The notes: generated by a model from the sequence alone, not told the origin. DNA of 64,000 nucleotides from Archivesica marissinica (GCA_014843695.1 CM026386.1:17502811-17566810), one strand, 5' to 3'; numbered from the stretch's first letter, positions 1 through 14,397 are shown. Numbers and translations are program-made.

Positions 1-3000
1 CATATATGCTTATCTCCCATATCCATATAGGCTTATCTCCCATGTCCATATAGGCTTCTCTCCCATATCCTTATAGGCTAATCTCCCATGTCCATATATG
101 CTTATCTCCCATGTCCATATATGCTTATCTCCCATATCCATAGTGGCTTATCTCCCATGTCCATATAGGCATATATGTCCATATAGGCTTCTCTCCCATG
201 TCCATATAGGCTTCTCTCCCATGTCCATATATGCTTATCTCCCATATCCATAGGGGCTTATCTCCAATATCCATATGTGCTTATCTCCCATATCAGTATA
301 TGCTTATCTCCCATATCCATATAGGCTTATCTCCCATATCCATATGGGCTTATCTCCCATGTCCATATATGCTTATCTCATATGTCCATATAGGCTTCTC
401 TCCCATGTCCATATAGGCTTCTCTCCCATGTCCATATAGGCTTCTCTCCCATGTCCATATAGGCTTATCTCCCATATCCATATATGCTTATCTCCCATAT
501 CCATATACGTTTATCTCCCATGTCCATATTGGCTTATCTCCCATGTCCATAGTGGCTTATCTCCCATGTCCATATATGCTTCTCTCCCATATCCATATAG
601 GCTTATCTCCCATGTCCATATATGCTTATCTCCCATGTCCATATATGCTTATCTCCCATATCCATAGGGGCTTATCTCCCATGTCCATATATGCGTATAT
701 GTCCATATAGGCTTCTCTCCCATGTCCATATAGGCTTATCTCCCATATCCATATATGCTTATCTCCCTTATCCATATAGGCTTATCTCCCATGTCCATAT
801 AGGCTTCTCTCCACTGTCCATATAGGCTTATCTCCCATATTCATTGGGGCTTATCTCCAATATAAATAGGGGCTTATATCCCATATCCATATATGCTTAT
901 CTCCCATATCCATATAGGCTTATCTCCCATATCCATATGGGCTTATCTCCCATGTCCATATAGGCTTATCTCCCATATCCATATATGCTTATCTCCCATG
1001 TCAATATATGCTTCTCTCCCCATGTCCATATAGGCTTATCTCCCATATCCATTGGAGCTTATCTCCAATATCAATAGGGGCTTATATCCCATATCCATAT
1101 ATGCTTATCTCCCATATCCATATAGGCTTATCTCCCATATCCATATGGGCTTATCTCCCATGTCCATATATGCTTATCTCCCATGTCCATATAGGCTTAT
1201 CACCCATATCCATAGGGGCTTATCTCCCATGTCCATATAAGCTTATCTCCCATATCCATATCTCCCAGATCCATATAGGCTTCTCTCCCATATCCATATA
1301 TGCTTATCTCCCATATCGGCTTATCTCCCATATCCATATATGCTTATCTCCCATATCCATATCTCCCATATCCATAGGGGCTTATCTCCCATGTCCATAT
1401 AGGCTTATCTCCCATATCCATAGGGGCTTCTCTCCCATATCCATATATGCTTATCTCCCATATCCATATGGGGCTTATCTCCCATATCCATATATGCTTA
1501 TCTCCCATATCCATAGGGACTTCTCTCCCATGTCGATATAGGCTTCTCTCCCATGTCCATATAGGCTTATCTCCCATATCCATAGGGGCTTATCTCCCAT
1601 ACACATAGGGGCTTATCTCCCATATCCATATAGGCTTATCTCCCATATCCATATAGGCTTATCTCCCATATCCATAGGGGCTTATCTCCCATGTCCATAT
1701 AGGCTTATCTCCCATATCCATATATGCTTATCTCCCATGTCCATATAGGCTTCTCTCCCCATGTCCATATAGGCTTCTCTCCCATGTCCATATAGGCTTA
1801 TCTCCCATGTCCATATATGCTTATCTCCCATGTCCATATATGCTTATCTCCAATATCCATAGGGGCTTATCTCCCATGTCCATATAGGCTTATCTCCCAT
1901 ATCCATATCTCCCATATCCATATAGGCTTCTCTCCCATATCCATATAGGCTTATCTCCCATATCCATATAGGCTTATCTCCCATGTCCATATAGGCTTAT
2001 CTCCCATATCCATATAGGCCTATCTCCCATATCCATAGGGGCATATCTCCCATGTCCATATAGGCTTATATGTCCATATATACTTGTCTCCCATGTCCAT
2101 ATAGGCTTCTCTCCCATGTCCATATAGGCATATCTCCCATATCCATATAGGCTTATCTCCCATGTCCATATATGCTTATCTCCCATGTCCATATAGGCTT
2201 CTCTCCCATGTCCATATATGCTTCTCTCCCATGTCCATATAGGCTTCTCTCCCATGTCCATATAGGCTTATCTCCCATATCCATATAGGCTTATCTCCCA
2301 TATCCATATGGGCTTATCTCCCATGTCCATATAGGCTTATCTCCCATATCCATATAGGCTTATCTCCCATGTCCATATATGCTTCTCTCCCATATCCTTA
2401 TAGGCTTCTCTCCCATATCCATATAGGCTTCTCTCCCATATCCATATAGGCTTATCTCCCATATCCATATAGGCTTATCTCCCATATCCATAGGGACTTA
2501 TCTCCCATGTCCATATAGGCTTATCTCCCATGTCCATATAGGCTTCTCTCCCATGTCCATATATGCTTATCTCCCATGTCCATATAGGCTTATCTCCCAT
2601 ATCCATATATGCTTATCTCCCATATCCATAGGGGCTTATCTCCCATGTCCATATATGCTTATCTCCCATATCCATATAGGCTTATCTCCCATGTCCATAT
2701 AGGCTTCTCTCCCATATCCTTATAGGCTTCTCTCCCATATCCATATAGGCTTCTCTCCCATATCCATATAGGCTTATCTCCCATATCCATATAGGCTTAT
2801 CTCCCATGTCCATATATGCTTCTCTCCCATGTACATATATGCTTATCTCCCATGTCCATATAGGCTTCTCTCCCATGTCCATATAGGCTTCTCTCCCATG
2901 TCCATATAGGCTTATCTCCCATATCCATATAGGCTTATCTCCCATATCCATAGGGGCTTATCTCCCATGTCCATATATGCTTATCTCCCATATCCATATG

Positions 3001-6000
3001 GGCTTATCTCCCATGTCCATATAGGCTTATCTCCCATATCCATATAGGCTTATCTCCCATGTCCATATATGCTTCTCTCCCATATCCTTATAGGCTTCTC
3101 TCCCATATCCATATAGGCTTCTCTCCCATATCCATATAGGCTTATCTCCCATATCCATATAGGCTTATCTCCCATATCCATATAGGCTTATCTCCCATAT
3201 CCATAGGGGCTTATCTCCCATGTCCATATAGGCTTATCTCCCATATCCATATATGCTTATCTCCCATATCCATATATGCTTATCTCCCATGTCCATATAG
3301 GCTTATCTCCCATGTCCATATATGCTTATCTCCAATGTCCATATATGATTATCTCCCATGTCCATATAGGCTTATCTCCCATATCCATAGGGGCTTATCT
3401 CCCATGTCCATACAGGCTTATCTCCCATATCCATATCTCCCATATCCATATAGGCTTCTCTCCCATATCCATATATGCTTATCTCCCATATCCATAGGGA
3501 CTTATCTCCCATGTCCATATAGGCTTATCTCCCATATCCATATATGCTTATCTCCCATGTCCATATAGGCTTATCTCCCATGTCCATATAGGCTTATCTC
3601 CCATATCCATATAGGTTTATCTCCCATATCCATAGGGGCGTATCTCCCATGTCCATATAGGCTTATATGTCCATATAGACTTGTCTCCCATGTCCATATA
3701 GGTTTCTCTCCCATGTCCATATAGGCTTATCTCCCATATCCATATAGGCTTATCTCCCATGTCCATATATGCTTATCTCCCATGTCCATATAGGCTTATC
3801 TCCCATGTCCATATATGCTTATCTCCCATGTCCATATAGGCTTATCTCCCATGTCCATATGGGCTTATCTCCCATGTCCATATAGGCTTCTCTCCCATGT
3901 CCATATAGGCTTATCTCCCATGTCCATATAGGCTTATCTCCCATATCCATATAGGCTTATCTCCCATGTCCATATATGCTTCTCTCCCATATCCATATAG
4001 GCTTCTCTCCCATATCCATATAGGCTTATCTCCCATATCCATATAGGCTTATCTCCCATATCCATATAGGCTTATCTCCCATATCCATAGGGCTTATCTC
4101 CCATGTCCATATAGGCTTATCTCCCATATCCATATGGTTCTCTCCCATGTCCATATAGCTTATCTCCCATGTCCATATTGCTTATCTCCCATGTCCATAT
4201 AGGCTTATCTCCCATATCCATATAGGCTTATCTCCCATATCCATAGGGCTTATCTCCCATGTCCATATAGGCTTATCTCCCATATCCATATAGGCTTATC
4301 TCCCATGTCCATATAGGCTTCTCTCCCATATCCATATAGGCTTATCTCCCATGTCCATATAGGCTTCTCTCCCATATCCATATAGGCTTATCTCCCATAT
4401 CCATATAGGCTTATCTCCCATGTCCATATATGCTTCTCTCCCATGTACATATATGCTTATCTCCCATGTCCATATAGGCTTCTCTCCCATGTCCATATAG
4501 GCTTCTCTCCCATGTCCATATAGGCTTATCTCCCATATCCATATAGGCTTATCTCCCATATCCATAGGGGCTTATCTCCCATGTCCATATATGCTTATCT
4601 CCCATATCCATATGGGGCTTATCTCCCATGTCCATATAGGCTTATCTCCCATATCCATATAGGCTTATCTCCCATGTCCATATATGCTTCTCTCCCATAT
4701 CCTTATAGGCTTCTCTCCCATATCCATATAGGCTTCTCTCCCATATCCATATAGGCTTATCTCCCATATCCATATAGGCTTATCTCCCATATCCATAGGG
4801 GCTTATCTCCCATGTCCATATAGGCTTATCTCCCATATCCATATATGCTTCTCTCCCATGTCCATATATGCTTCTCTCCCATGTCCATATATGCTTATCT
4901 CCCATGTCCATATAGGCTTATCTCCCATATCCATATAGGCTTATCTCCCATATCCATAGGGGCTTATCTCCCATGTCCATATATGCTTATCTCCCATATC
5001 CATATAGGCTTATCTCCCATGTCCATATAGGCTTCTCTCCCATATCCTTATAGGCTTCTCTCCCATATCCATATAGGCTTCTCTCCCATATCCATATAGG
5101 CTTATCTCCCATATCCATATAGGCTTATCTCCCATGTCCATATAGGCTTCTCTCCCATGTCCATATATGCTTATCTCCCATGTCCATATAGGCTTCTCTC
5201 CCATGTCCATATAGGCTTCTCTCCCATGTCCATATAGGCTTATCTCCCATATCCATATATGCTTATCTCCCATATCCATAGGGGCTTATCTCCCATGTCC
5301 ATATAGGCTTATCTCCCATATCCATATGGGCTTCTCTCCCATATCCATATAGGCTTATCTCCCATATCCATAGGGGCTTATCTCCCATATCCATATATGC
5401 TTATCTCCCATATCCATAGGGACTTATCTCCCATGTCCATATATGCTTATCTCCCATATCCATATATGCTTATCTCCCATGTCCATATATGCTTATCTCC
5501 CATATCCATATAGGCTTATCTCCCATATCCATATACGTTTATCTCCCATGTCCATATTGGCTTATCTCCCATGTCCATAGTGGCTTATCTCCCATGTCCA
5601 TATATGCTTCTCTCCCATGTCCATATATGCTTATCTCCCATATCCATATAGGCTTATCTCCCATATCCATAGGGGCTTATCTCCCATGTCCATATATGCT
5701 TATCTCCCATATCCATATAGGCTTATCTCCCATGTCCATATAGGCTTCTCTCCCATATCCTTATAGGCTTATCTCCCATGTCCATATATGCTTATCTCCC
5801 ATGTCCATATATGCTTATCTCCCATATCCATAGAGGCTTATCTCCCATGTCCATATAGGCTTATATGTCCATATAGGCTTCTCTCCCATGTCCATATAGG
5901 CTTCTCTCCCATGTCCATATATGCTTATCTCCCATATCCATAGGGGCTTATCTCCCATATCCATATGGGCTTATCTCCCATATCCATATAGGCTTATCTC

Positions 6001-6164
6001 CCATATCCATATAGGCTTATCTCCCATATCCATATGGCTTATCTCCCATGTCCATATAGGCTTATCTCCCATATCCATATAGGCTTCTCTCCCATATCCA
6101 TATAGGCTTCTCTCCCATATCCATATAGGCTTATCTCCCATGTCCATATAGGCTTATCTCCCAT
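1..6164. repeat. 23-bp satellite array (about 265 copies)
   Basis: The whole stretch is a tandem repeat with a 23-bp period, core GGCTTATCTCCCATGTCCAT with A/G, A/T and ATA/GGG variants. Since 23 is not a multiple of 3, three units give a 23-residue peptide period, so long open frames appear on both strands. I read these as artefacts. A few units are shortened by about 9 bp (for example near 1905 and 3435). Larger blocks recur almost unchanged, for example 2682-2951, 4296-4565 and 5010-5279, which indicates block duplication within the array. The left edge lies outside the window. The right edge is abrupt at 6164/6165. Confidence 0.97.
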
Positions 6165-6340
6165 AAAGTGGAGTTATATATCTAGACGCAGTCAAGCCGA
6201 CATCATGTTTGTCTAGAGCCTGTTCATTGATCATGACGATATAACAAATGCCAGACGTGTGCTGCACGTTAGTACAAGACAGACTATACGCTGTAGTATA
6301 TATCAATAATGCTGTTGTTACTAAGCTTAACTCGTACTAT
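6165..6340. repeat. 176-bp spacer, copy S1
   Basis: First spacer of the 36-bp higher-order array. It runs from AAAGTGGAGTTATATATCTA to CTTAACTCGTACTAT. Unlike the other copies it is joined directly to the 23-bp satellite, with no 36-bp unit before it. I see no tRNA-like or coding signature. Confidence 0.9.
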
Positions 6341-7370
6341 ACTAGAGGACATACCTACATTATATGACATAGAAAACGCACACCTACATTATATACTAGA
6401 GGACATAGAAAACGCACACCTACATTATGAGGACATAGAAAACGCACACCTACATTATATACTAGAGGACATAGAAAACGCACACCTACATTATATACTA
6501 GAGGACATAGAAAACGCACACCTACATTATATACTAGAGGACATAGAAAACGCACACCTACATTATATACTAGAGGACATAGAAAACGCACACCTACATT
6601 ATATACTAGAGGACATAGAAAACGCACACCTACATTATATACTAGAGGACATAGAAAACGCACACCTACATTATATACTAGAGGACATAGAAAACGCACA
6701 CCTACATTATATACTAGAGGACATAGAAAACGCACACCTACATTATATACTAGAGGACATAGAAAACGCACACCTACATTATATACTAGAGGACATAGAA
6801 AACGCACACCTACATTATATACTAGAGGACATAGAAAACGCACACCTACATTATATACTAGAGGACATAGAAAACGCACACCTACATTATATACTAGAGG
6901 ACATAGAAAACGCACACCTACATTATATACTAGAGGACATAGAAAACGCACACCTACATTATATACTAGAGGACATAGAAAACGCACACCTACATTATAT
7001 ACTAGAGGACATAGAAAACGCACACCTACATTATATACTAGAGGACATAGAAAACGCACACCTACATTATATACTAGAGGACATAGAAAACGCACACCTA
7101 CATTATATACTAGAGGACATAGAAAACGCACACCTACATTATATACTAGAGGACATAGAAAACGCACACCTACATTATATACTAGAGGACATAGAAAACG
7201 CACACCTACATTATGTACTAGATGACATAGAAAACGCACACCTACATTATATACTAGAGGAGATAGAAAACACACACCTACAGTATATACTAGAGGACAT
7301 AGAAAACGCACACCTACAGTATATACTAGAGGACATAAAAAACGCACACCTACAGTATATACTAGAGGAC

Positions 7371-7546
7371 AAAGTAGAGTTATATATCTAGACGCAGTCA
7401 AGCCGACATCATGTTTGTTTAGAGCCTGTTCATTGATCATGACGATATAACAAATGCCAGACGTGTGCTGCACGTTAGTACAAGACAGACTATATGCTGT
7501 AGTATATATCAATAATGCTGTTGTTACTAAGCTTAACTCGTACTAT
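7371..7546. repeat. 176-bp spacer, copy S2
   Basis: Nearly identical to S1 (AAAGTAGAG at the start, TTTGTTTAGAG instead of TTTGTCTAGAG inside). Flanked on both sides by 36-bp units. Confidence 0.9.
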
Positions 7547-8152
7547 ACTAGAGGACATACCTACACTATATGACATAGAAAACGCACACCTACATTATAT
7601 ATACTAGAGGACATAGAAAACGCACACCTATATTATATACTAGAGGACATAGAAAACGCACACCTACATTATATACTAGAGGACATAGAAAACGCACTCC
7701 TACATTATATACTAGAGGACATAGAAAACGCACACCTACATTATATACTAGAGGACATAGAAAACGCACACCTACATTATATACTAGAGGACATAGAAAA
7801 CGCACACCTACATTATATACTAGAGGACATAGAAAACGCACACCTACATTATATACTAGAGGACATAGACAACGCACACCTACATTATATACTAGAGGAC
7901 ATAGAAAACGCACTCCTACATTGTATAGTAGAGGACATAGAAAACGCACACCTACATTATATACTAGAGGACATAGAAAACGCACACCTACATTATGTAC
8001 TAGATGACATAGAAAACGCACACCTACATTATATACTAGAGGAGATAGAAAACACACACCTACAGTATATACTAGAGGACATAGAAAACGCACACCTACA
8101 GTATATACTAGAGGACATAAAAAACGCACATCTACAGTATATACTAGAGGAC

Positions 8153-8328
8153 AAAGTGGAGTTATATATCTAGACGCAGTCAAGCCGACATCATGTTTGT
8201 CTAGAGCCTGTTCATTGATCATGACGATATAACAAATGCCAGACGTGTGCTGCACGTTAGTACAAGACAGACTATACGCTGTAGTATATATCAATAATGC
8301 TGTTGTTACTAAGCTTAACTCGTACTAT
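8153..8328. repeat. 176-bp spacer, copy S3
   Basis: Same length and nearly same sequence as S1. The following 36-bp run contains an incomplete unit (CATTATGAGGACATAG), also seen after S1 and S5. Confidence 0.9.
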
Positions 8329-9396
8329 ACTAGAGGACATACCTACACTATATGACATAGAAAACGCACACCTACATTATATACTAGAGAACATAGAAAA
8401 CGCACACCTACATTATGAGGACATAGAAAACGCACACCTACAGTATATATACTAGAGGACATAGAAAACGCACACCTACAGTATATACTAGAGGACATAG
8501 AAAACGCACACCTACATTATATACTAGAGGACATAGAAAACGCACACCTACATTATATACTAGAGGACATAGAAAACGCACACCTACATTATATACTAGA
8601 GGACATAGAAAACGCACACCTACATTATATACTAGAGGACATAGAAAACGCACACCTACATTATATACTAGAGGACATAGAAAACGCACACCTACATTAT
8701 ATACTAGAGGACATAGAAAACGCACACCTACATTATATACTAGAGGACATAGAAAACGCACACCTACATTATATACTAGAGGACATAGAAAACGCACACC
8801 TACATTATATACTAGAGGACATAGAAAACGCACACCTACATTATATACTAGAGGACATAGAAAACGCACACCTACATTATATACTAGAGGACATAGAAAA
8901 CGCACACCTACATTATATACTAGAGGACATAGAAAACGCACTCCTACATTATATACTAGAGGACATAGAAAACGCACACCTACATTATATACTAGAGGAC
9001 ATAGAAAACGCACACCTACATTATATACTAGAGGACATAGAAAACGCACACCTACATTATATACTAGAGGACATAGAAAACGCACACCTACATTATATAC
9101 TAGAGGACATAGACAACGCACACCTACATTATATACTAGAGGACATAGAAAACGCACTCCTACATTGTATACTAGAGGACATAGAAAACGCACACCTACA
9201 TTATATACTAGAGGACATAGAAAACGCACACCTACATTATGTACTAGATGACATAGAAAACGCACACCTACATTATATACTAGAGGAGATAGAAAACACA
9301 CACCTACAGTATATACTAGAGGACATAGAAAACGCACACCTACAGTATATACTAGAGGACATAAAAAACGCACACCTACAGTATATACTAGAGGAC

Positions 9397-9572
9397 AAAG
9401 TAGAGTTATATATCTAGACGCAGTCAAGCCGACATCATGTTTGTCTAGAGCCTGTTCATTGATCATGACGATATAACAAATGCCAGACGTGTGCTGCACG
9501 TTAGTACAAGACAGATTATATGCTGTAGTATATATCAATAATGCTGTTGTTACTAAGCTTAACTCGTACTAT
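9397..9572. repeat. 176-bp spacer, copy S4
   Basis: Same spacer with scattered single-base differences (GACAGATTATATGCTG). Confidence 0.9.
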
Positions 9573-10106
9573 ACTAGAGGACATACCTACACTATATGAC
9601 ATAGAAAACGCACACCTACATTATATATACTAGAGGACATAGAAAACGCAGACCTATATTATATACTAGAGGACATAGAAAACGCACTCCTACATTATAT
9701 ACTAGAGGACATAGACAACGCACACCTACATTATATACTAGAGGAGATAGAAAACGCACACCTACATTATATACTAGAGGACATAGAAAACGCACACCTA
9801 CATTGTATACTAGATGACATAGAAAACGCACACCTACATTATATACTAGAGGACATAGACAACGCACACCTACATTATATACTAGAGGACATAGAAAACG
9901 CACTCCTACATTGTATAGTAGAGGACATAGAAAACGCACACCTACATTATATACTAGAGGACATAGAAAATGCACACCTACATTATGTACTAGATGACAA
10001 AGAAAACGCACACCTACATTATATACTAGAGGAGATAGAAAACACACACCTACAGTATATACTAGAGGACATAGAAAACGCACACCTACAGTATATACTA
10101 GAGGAC

Positions 10107-10280
10107 AAAGTGGAGTTATATCTAGACGCAGTCAAGCCGACATCATGTTTGTCTAGAGCCTGTTCATTGATCATGACGATATAACAAATGCCAGACGTGT
10201 GCTGCACGTTAGTACAAGACAGACTATACGCTGTAGTATATATCAATAATGCTGTTGTTACTAAGCTTAACTCGTACTAT
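10107..10280. repeat. 174-bp spacer, copy S5
   Basis: Last spacer copy, 2 bp shorter than the others (GTTATATCTAG instead of GTTATATATCTAG). It precedes the final short run of 36-bp units and the unique right part of the element. Confidence 0.9.
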
Positions 10281-10818
10281 ACTAGAGGACATACCTACAC
10301 TATATGACATAGAAAACGCACACCTACATTATATACTAGAGGACATAGAAAACGCACACCTACATTATGAGGACATAGAAAACGCACACCTACAGTATAT
10401 ATACTAGAGGACATAGAAAACGCACACCTACAGTATATACTAGAGGACATAGAAAACGCACACCTACATTATATACTAGAGGACATAGAAAACGCACACC
10501 TACATTATATACTAGAGGACATAGAAAACGCACACCTACATTATATACTAGAGAACATAGAAAACGCACACCTACATTATATACTAGAGGACATAGAAAA
10601 CGCACACCTACACTATATATACTAGAGGACATACCTACACTATATGATTATTATTACATGAAAATGAAATACGAAAGATTCCATCAAAGATGTATGACAT
10701 CTTTATTACAAAACACAAACTGAACAACTAAAAATATTCCAAAATGTTTAAAACTATGTATTTATACATGTAAAAACACACTTATCCGAAGTGTGCGTTT
10801 TCTATGTCCTCTAGTATA
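10281..10818 (+). mobile_element. Family J element, right half of copy 1 (TIR element with expanded left end)
   Basis: The last 36-bp units run into about 150 bp of non-repetitive DNA (TATGATTATTATTACATG to TACATGTAAAAACACACTTA). The stretch closes with GTGTGCGTTTTCTATGTCCT CTAGTATA at 10791-10818, the exact reverse complement of the start of the 36-bp unit. The same unique segment bounded by the same inverted ends recurs at 25499-25710 and 37113-37864. I therefore read the 36-bp array as the multiplied left terminal inverted repeat of a non-autonomous DNA element. No coding capacity is seen. Confidence 0.75.
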
Positions 10819-11120
10819 GAATATACTTAATTCCAGCATTTCGATTATGTTCAAAACATTCATCAATTAGATGAGATAAATATCTCTTTTCGTCGATAAA
10901 GACATTTGTAATAATGTATTTGTTTTTCTAAGGCTCCTATCTCACAAATTAGCCATAGCTACTTGTAAAAGCTGTTGCGTGTAGTATCAATTTTTACTCA
11001 ATATCCGAAAGTGATAAATAATGTTTCCTGTTTTCAAACCCAGATGCCAGTCTGACATAATTGTCGTATGGAAACCCTGGGTCTTCCACAAACAATAATA
11101 GCTGGCAAGTCGCCATATCA
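10819..11120. other. AT-rich unique interval
   Basis: Between family J and the 30-bp array. I see no gene, tRNA-like box or repeat. Confidence 0.6.
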
Positions 11121-14100
11121 CTGATAGATAAACGATTTAGTATTGGTACATTGATAGATAAATGAGTTAGTATTGGTACATTGATAGATAAACGATTTAG
11201 TATTGGTCCACTGATAGATAAACGATTTAGTATTGGTCCACTGATAGATAGACGATTTAGTATTGGTCCACTGATAGATAAACGATTTAGTATTGGTCCA
11301 CTGATAGATAAACGATTTCGTATTGGCCCACTGATAGATACACGATTTAGTATTGGTCCACTGATAGATAGACGATTTAGTATTGTTCCACTGATAGATA
11401 GACGATTTAGTATTGGTCCACTGATAGATAGACGATTTAGTATTGGTCCACTGATAGATAGACGATTTAGTATTGGTCCACTGATAGATAAACGATTTAG
11501 TATTGGTCCACTGATAGATACCCGATTTAGTATTGGTCCACTGATAGATAGACGATTTAGTATTGATCCACTGATATATAAACGATTTAGTATTGGTCCA
11601 CTGATAGATAAACGATTTAGTATTGGTCCACTGATAGATAAACGATTTAGTATTAGTCCACTGATAGATAAGCGAGTTAGTATTGGTCCACTGATAGATA
11701 AACGATTTAGTATTGCTCCACTGATAGATAAACGATTTAATATTGGTCCACTGATAAATAAACGATTTAGTATTGGTCCACTGATAGATAAACGATTTAG
11801 TATTGGTCCAGTGATAGATAAACGATTTAGTATTGATCCACTGATATATAAACGATTAGTATTGGTCCACTGATAGATAGACGATTTAGTATTGATCCAC
11901 TGATATATAAACGATTAGTATTGGTCCAGTGATAGATAAACGATTTAGTATTGGTCCAGTGATAGATAACCGATTTAGTATTGGTCCACTGATAGATAAA
12001 CGATTTAGTATTAGTCCACTGATAGATAAACGAGTTAGTATTGGTCCACTGATAGATAAACGATTTAGTATTGCTCCACTGATAGATAAACGATTTAATA
12101 TTGGTCCACTGATAAATAAACGATTTAGTATTGGTCCACTGATAGATAAACGATTTAGTATTGGTCCAGTGATAGATAAACGATTTAGTATTGATCCACT
12201 GATATATAAACGATTAGTATTGGTCCACTGATAGATAGACGATTTAGTATTGATCCACTGATATATAAACGATTAGTATTGGTCCAGTGATAGATAAACG
12301 ATTTAGTATTGGTCCAGTGATAGATAACCGATTTAGTATTGGTCCAGTGATAGATAAACGATTTAGTATTGGTCCAGTGATAGATAAACGATTTAGTATT
12401 GATCCACTGATAGATAAACGATTTAGTATTGGTCCACTGATATATAAACGATTAGTATTGGTCCGCTGATAGATAAACGATTTAGTATTGGTCCGCTGAT
12501 AGATAAACGATTTAGTATTGGTCCACTGATATATAAACGAGTTAGTATTGGTCCACTGATAGATAGACGATTTAGTATTGGTCCACTGATAGATAGACGA
12601 TTTAGTATTGGTCCACTGATAGATACACGAATTCGTATTGGTCCACTGATAGATACACGATTTAGTATTGGTTCATTGATAGATAAACGATTTAGTATTG
12701 GTCCACTGATATATAAACGATTTAGTATTGGTACATTGATAGATACACGATTTCGTATTGGTCCACTGATAGATACACGATTTAGTATTGGTCCACTGAT
12801 ATATAAACGATTTAGTATTGGTCCACTGATATATAAACGAGTTAGTATTGGTCCACTGATATATAAACGATTTAGTATTGGTCTACTGATAGATAAACGA
12901 TTTAGTATTTGTCCACTGATTGATAAACGATTTAGTATTGGTTCATTGATAGATAAACGATTTAGTATTGCTCCACTGATAGATAAACGATTTAATATTG
13001 GTCCACTGATAAATAAACGATTTAGTATTGGTCCACTGATAGATAAACGATTTAGTATTTGTCCAGTGATAGATAAACGATTTAGTATTGATCCACTGAT
13101 ATATAAACGATTAGTATTGGTCCACTGATAGATAGACGATTTAGTATTGATCCACTGATATATAAACGATTAGTATTGGTCCAGTGATAGATAAACGATT
13201 TAGTATTGGTCCAGTGATAGATAACCGATTTAGTATTGGTCCAGTGATAGATAAACGATTTAGTATTGGTCCAGTGATAGATAAACGATTTAGTATTGGT
13301 CCAGTGATAGATAAACGATTTAGTATTGATCCACTGATAGATAAACGATTTAGTATTGGTCCACTGATATATAAATGATTAGTATTGGTCCGCTGATAGA
13401 TAAACGATTTAGTATTGGTCCGCTGATAGATAAACGATTTAGTATTGGTCCACTGATATATAAACGAGTTAGTATTGGTCCACTGATAGATAGACGATTT
13501 AGTATTGGTCCACTGATAGATAGACGATTTAGTATTGGTCCACTGATAGATACACGATTTCGTATTGGTCCACTGATAGATACACGATTTAGTATTGGTT
13601 CATTGATAGATAAACGATTTAGTATTGGTCCACTGATATATAAACGATTTAGTATTGGTACATTGATAGATACACGATTTCGTATTGGTCCACTGATAGA
13701 TACACGATTTAGTATTGGTCCACTGATATATAAACGATTTAGTATTGGTACATTGATAGATACACGATTTCGTATTGGTCCACTGATAGATACACGATTT
13801 AGTATTGGTCCACTGATAGATACATGATTTAGTATTGGTACATTGATAGATACACGATTTAGTATTGGTCCACTGATATATAAACGAGTTAGTATTGGTC
13901 CACTGATATATAAACGAGTTAGTATTGGTCCACTGATATATAAACGATTTAGTATTGGTCCACTGATATATAAACGAGTTAGTATTGGTCCACTGATATA
14001 TAAACGATTTAGTATTGGTCTACTGATAGATAAACGATTTAGTATTTGTCCACTGATTGATAAACGATTTAGTATTGGTTCATTGATAGATAAACGATTT

Positions 14101-14397
14101 AGTATTGGTCTACTGATAGATAAACGATTTAGTATTGGTCCACTGATAGATAAACGATTTAGTATTGGTCCACTGATAGATACACCATTTAGTATTGGTC
14201 CATTGATAGGTAAACGATTTAGTATTGGTCCATTGATAGATAAACGAGTTAGTATTGGTCTACTGATAGATAAACGATTTCGTATTGGTCTACTGATAGA
14301 TAAACGATTTAGTATTGGTCCACTGATAGATAAACGATTTAGTATTGGTCTACTGATATATAACCGATTTAGTATTGGTCCATTGATAGATAAACGA
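11121..14397. repeat. 30-bp satellite array (about 109 copies)
   Basis: Tandem 30-bp unit CTGATAGATAAACGATTTAG followed by TATTGGTCCA. Variants include AGATAC, ATATAA, GTCCAGTG, TTCATTG and GAGTTAG. Some units have lost one T and are 29 bp, which breaks otherwise continuous frames. A 12-unit block of about 358 bp is repeated back to back (block ends near 11873 and 12231), and a shorter version ends near 13128, showing higher-order structure. Frames of 60-230 codons result only from the period being a multiple of 3. Confidence 0.97.

Larger units (their letters stand above)
6165..10640. repeat. Higher-order array: 36-bp minisatellite with 176-bp spacers
   Basis: Five super-units follow one another. 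Each starts with a 176-bp non-repetitive spacer (174 bp in the last) and continues as tandem 36-bp units beginning ATACTAGAGGACATAGAAAA and ending in CGCACACCTACATT. The 36-mer runs are about 6341-7370, 7547-8152, 8329-9396, 9573-10106 and 10281-10640, so copy number varies roughly threefold between super-units. The last units before a spacer carry the same ordered variants in four super-units (GTACTAGATGAC, then GAGGAGATAG with ACACAC, then CTACAGT units, then GGACAAAGT), so whole super-units were duplicated. The period is a multiple of 3, which keeps 230-385-codon frames open on both strands. I do not call these genes. Confidence 0.96.

Noticed and set aside
1..6164. CRISPR-like regular repeats
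   Set aside because: Units are head-to-tail without unique spacers of constant length, and no cas-like gene exists. The same applies to all other arrays here.
6355..10246. Open frames of 150-385 codons on both strands in the 36-bp array, some starting in the spacer
   Set aside because: The period is a multiple of 3 without stop codons, so all frames stay open mechanically. The peptides are perfect 12-residue repeats and no codon-level conservation is visible.
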